Of a stretch of 64,000 nucleotides of DNA, positions 61,870-64,000 are shown piece by piece; the first letter of the stretch is position 1; each line of letters opens with the position of its first letter. A program made the position numbers and the translations under genes. Below the pieces are notes generated by a model, which saw only the letters and a list, made by a program, of their open reading frames with translations, had not been told where the DNA came from and made no database searches. The stretch is from NCBI GenBank assembly GCA_947000775.1, contig CAMQGK010000130.1, positions 3,788,001-3,852,000 on the forward strand, read 5' to 3'. The stretch is from Pterois miles. Its lineage: Eukaryota > Chordata > Actinopteri > Perciformes > Scorpaenidae.

Positions 61870-63340
61870 ATGACAGCAGCTTTAAGCTCCCTAATCTAGA
61901 AAACTCAATCAATCAAACAGAGGTTCAGCTTGTATCTCTGTGGTAGAAACAATCTCCACTGTTTGCTGCCCCGTAGTCCTGCTGCTAACCTCAGCTCTGC
62001 AGCATCATTAAATAAAAGCCTTGTGACATATCAAAGTGTGCACACGTCCTTTCCTCTTTTAATGACTCGCACTCTATAAACCAGAACGCCGCCACACTTG
62101 AGAGATTTTCTGTTTTCCAGTCTGCGGGCAGGGTTACAGCGGTGAGCGCTGAAGCGTGACCATATTGCTCCGCCATCGCCGGCTTTGTCTCCTGGCCTCG
62201 CGCCCAAGCACAGTGCAGGAATGTGCATGTGCGTGGCGAGCCAGACAAGGTGAGAGCGCTGACCTCTCTCCATCAGACAGGGGCAATGAGCCGACAAGCG
62301 CTGACCTAATTTGGTCGAGGTATCTCGATCCGCTCACGTTACCTTCAGCAACCTGCGCGCCGCTTCAAGTCCCTGCAGCTGTTAGCGTGACAGGTGAAGG
62401 AAATAAGGATGGTGCGTCAGCTGATCCAGGTCCATGTTGTAGCTTTCCTGTAATGTTTTTTTGTTGTCTCACAAAAACAAAATTAATTTTTTTTCTTATT
62501 TTAATGTAAACAAAGTCCTTTTGAAACATGAATAAATGACAGTGCTCTTTGATATCAGATAGCAAACAGATGCTATGTGAAGTCTGAGCCAATTTCAGGA
62601 ATTTAGGTAAATAAATCTCTGATCAACAGTCTTTGTTGTAAAAAAAAAAAAAAGAGGGAAGAAATGGGAAGTGTCGGTTCCATTTTATTTCCATATTAAC
62701 CTGTAGTAGGGACTGAAATTCAGGACCTATGTAGCATTGATTTTGACCATTTTTTAGCTATGCTAGTTTTGGGATGTAAGATCAGTCAAGTCCACCACTC
62801 TGGTCCAGACTGAAATATCTAAACAACTACTGGACAGATCGCTATGGAGTTTAGTTCAGATTTTCATGGTATTTAAGTCCGTATTTTTTAAAGATTTCTT
62901 TGTTTAGCATAAGGATTATTTTAATTTAATTCCAATGTATATCAACGTTTCTTTAGTTATTGAAACAAATACTGAAACCAGAAAAATAAAATAATAAATT
63001 AATAATTATAGGAGAAAATGAATGTAGTAATGCTGTATTATTGTTAATTGTTATAATTATTGTTATCCTTGCATCAACTATACTTTAACTACATAAAAAA
63101 TACATTATTAATTAAATTAATACAATAATAAGTACATTATAAATAAAGAAAAGACAGAGTAATTATTGAAAAGATAATGAAAAGCTATTAGAAAATATAA
63201 AACATAAAAACATGTAAAAAAAAATGAAAATACATATTGAATAAAATGTATATAAATAGTAAACACATATCTAATCCACATACACGTTATAAATCTGAAT
63301 GTTGGTAGTGATCATGGTTTGGAGAAATAATAATAAATCT
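61870..63340. other. No gene; GC-richer block at 62100-62420
   Basis: The block at 62100-62420 has many CpGs and GAGCGCTGA repeats (GTGAGCGCTGAAG, AGAGCGCTGACC, AAGCGCTGACC) but no convincing exon. The rest is AT-rich. Confidence 0.4.
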
Positions 63341-63359
63341 GTTGATCTCAATTTTCATA

Positions 63360-63770
63360 GTGGCCAAACGTTGGTTGTACAACTTCTTTTTTCCCATAGA
63401 CTTATATTGAGAAAGAGACATCTGTAACTCAGTGGATATTTGTTTAGGGGGTAAACCAGCTCCCCAGTACGAAGTACTCCAGTTGTAAAGCGCACTAATA
63501 GCTGAACCCAGAGTTATTTCCCTTCGTCCGTTTATGTCTATGGAGACCCAGACCCTGACGACAGCCCAGGCCGCGACGTTGAGACCCTGTGACCGAGTCA
63601 CGTGACCGAACGGACGCTACTGCGCATATCACTGTGCAGTAGAGCCAAATGGATGCAGAAGATCACCGGAAGATCGGGACATTTTTCAAGTCATTTTGGC
63701 TCCCATAGGAATGAACGGGGCACTGCCTCCAACACTGGATCCAGGTCTCTATACATCCATGGGTACTCCC
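63360..63770. repeat. Interspersed repeat-like region
   Basis: CCCATAGACTTATATTGAGAA, TCTATGGAGACCCAG and CTCCCATAGGAATGAACGGG are characteristic of a widespread teleost repeat. The class is uncertain. Confidence 0.45.
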
Positions 63771-64000
63771 TATTAGATTAATGCTGTCACATAATCCTTC
63801 AGTTGTGAATGTGCACTAACCGTCACATCACTGACACAATGCAAAATACACATTTTAGACTTTGAAGCCATTTTCTGAAATTTTATGTGCATTAATTGTG
63901 AGATCACATTATGCTAATGTACAGTAATGTCATGCAGGCGCTGTTCCTCCACTCTTTGGGCCCCTCATGAATATGAAAGTAGATGACCTGTATCTATTAT

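Overview
The window is vertebrate nuclear DNA, almost certainly from a spiny-rayed teleost fish. The genes are split by GT-AG introns. Intergenic and intronic DNA is packed with fish-type repeats: tRNA-derived SINEs with (ATCTT)n tails, short elements with terminal inverted repeats (TIRs), GATA and CA microsatellites, and a LINE 3' end with a GGAT tail. Three complete protein-coding genes can be read exon by exon, with every splice phase matching: pspc1 (minus, 10 coding exons, 525 aa), lypd6 (plus, 4 coding exons, 172 aa) and mmadhc (minus, 7 coding exons, 304 aa). LYPD6 and MMADHC are also neighbours in human (2q23); PSPC1 lies elsewhere in human (13q12).

Layout. 0-4.4 kb holds an orphan exon at the left edge, retroelement debris, and a locus of tandemly repeated exon-like modules ending in an AATAAA signal. 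4.4-9.5 kb is a 5-kb simple-repeat block that opens with 104 consecutive G. 9.5-10.6 kb has minus-strand exon-like segments of an unidentified gene directly beside that block. 11-12 kb is A-rich. 13.5-13.9 kb is a LINE tail. 14.5-28.7 kb is pspc1; its introns carry a TTAA-flanked MITE, a ~115-bp-arm inverted repeat and a 51-bp minisatellite with a 357-bp higher-order repeat. Its promoter carries three TCTCGCGAGA palindromes spaced exactly 41 bp apart. 29-33 kb holds SINEs and unique DNA. The probable lypd6 promoter and first exon (two CRE-like sites) lie at 33.0 kb, and its coding exons at 38.5-40.5 kb. mmadhc converges on lypd6 tail to tail (42.5-47.8 kb). From 48 to 64 kb I find no gene: only degenerate tandem arrays, a (CA)n tract, an interstitial telomeric repeat beside (TA)n, and a few repeat-free stretches that may be regulatory.

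The three genes do not form one pathway. PSPC1 is a nuclear RNA-binding paraspeckle protein, LYPD6 a cell-surface Wnt modulator, and MMADHC a vitamin B12 trafficking protein. The observations most worth a second look are the modular exon locus at 3-4.3 kb, the phased palindromes in the pspc1 promoter, a Ser in place of the human cobalt-binding Cys261 in mmadhc, a changed LRP6-binding NxI motif in lypd6, a (TG)13 tract in place of the polypyrimidine tract at a lypd6 splice acceptor, and the pspc1 intronic minisatellite and hairpin.
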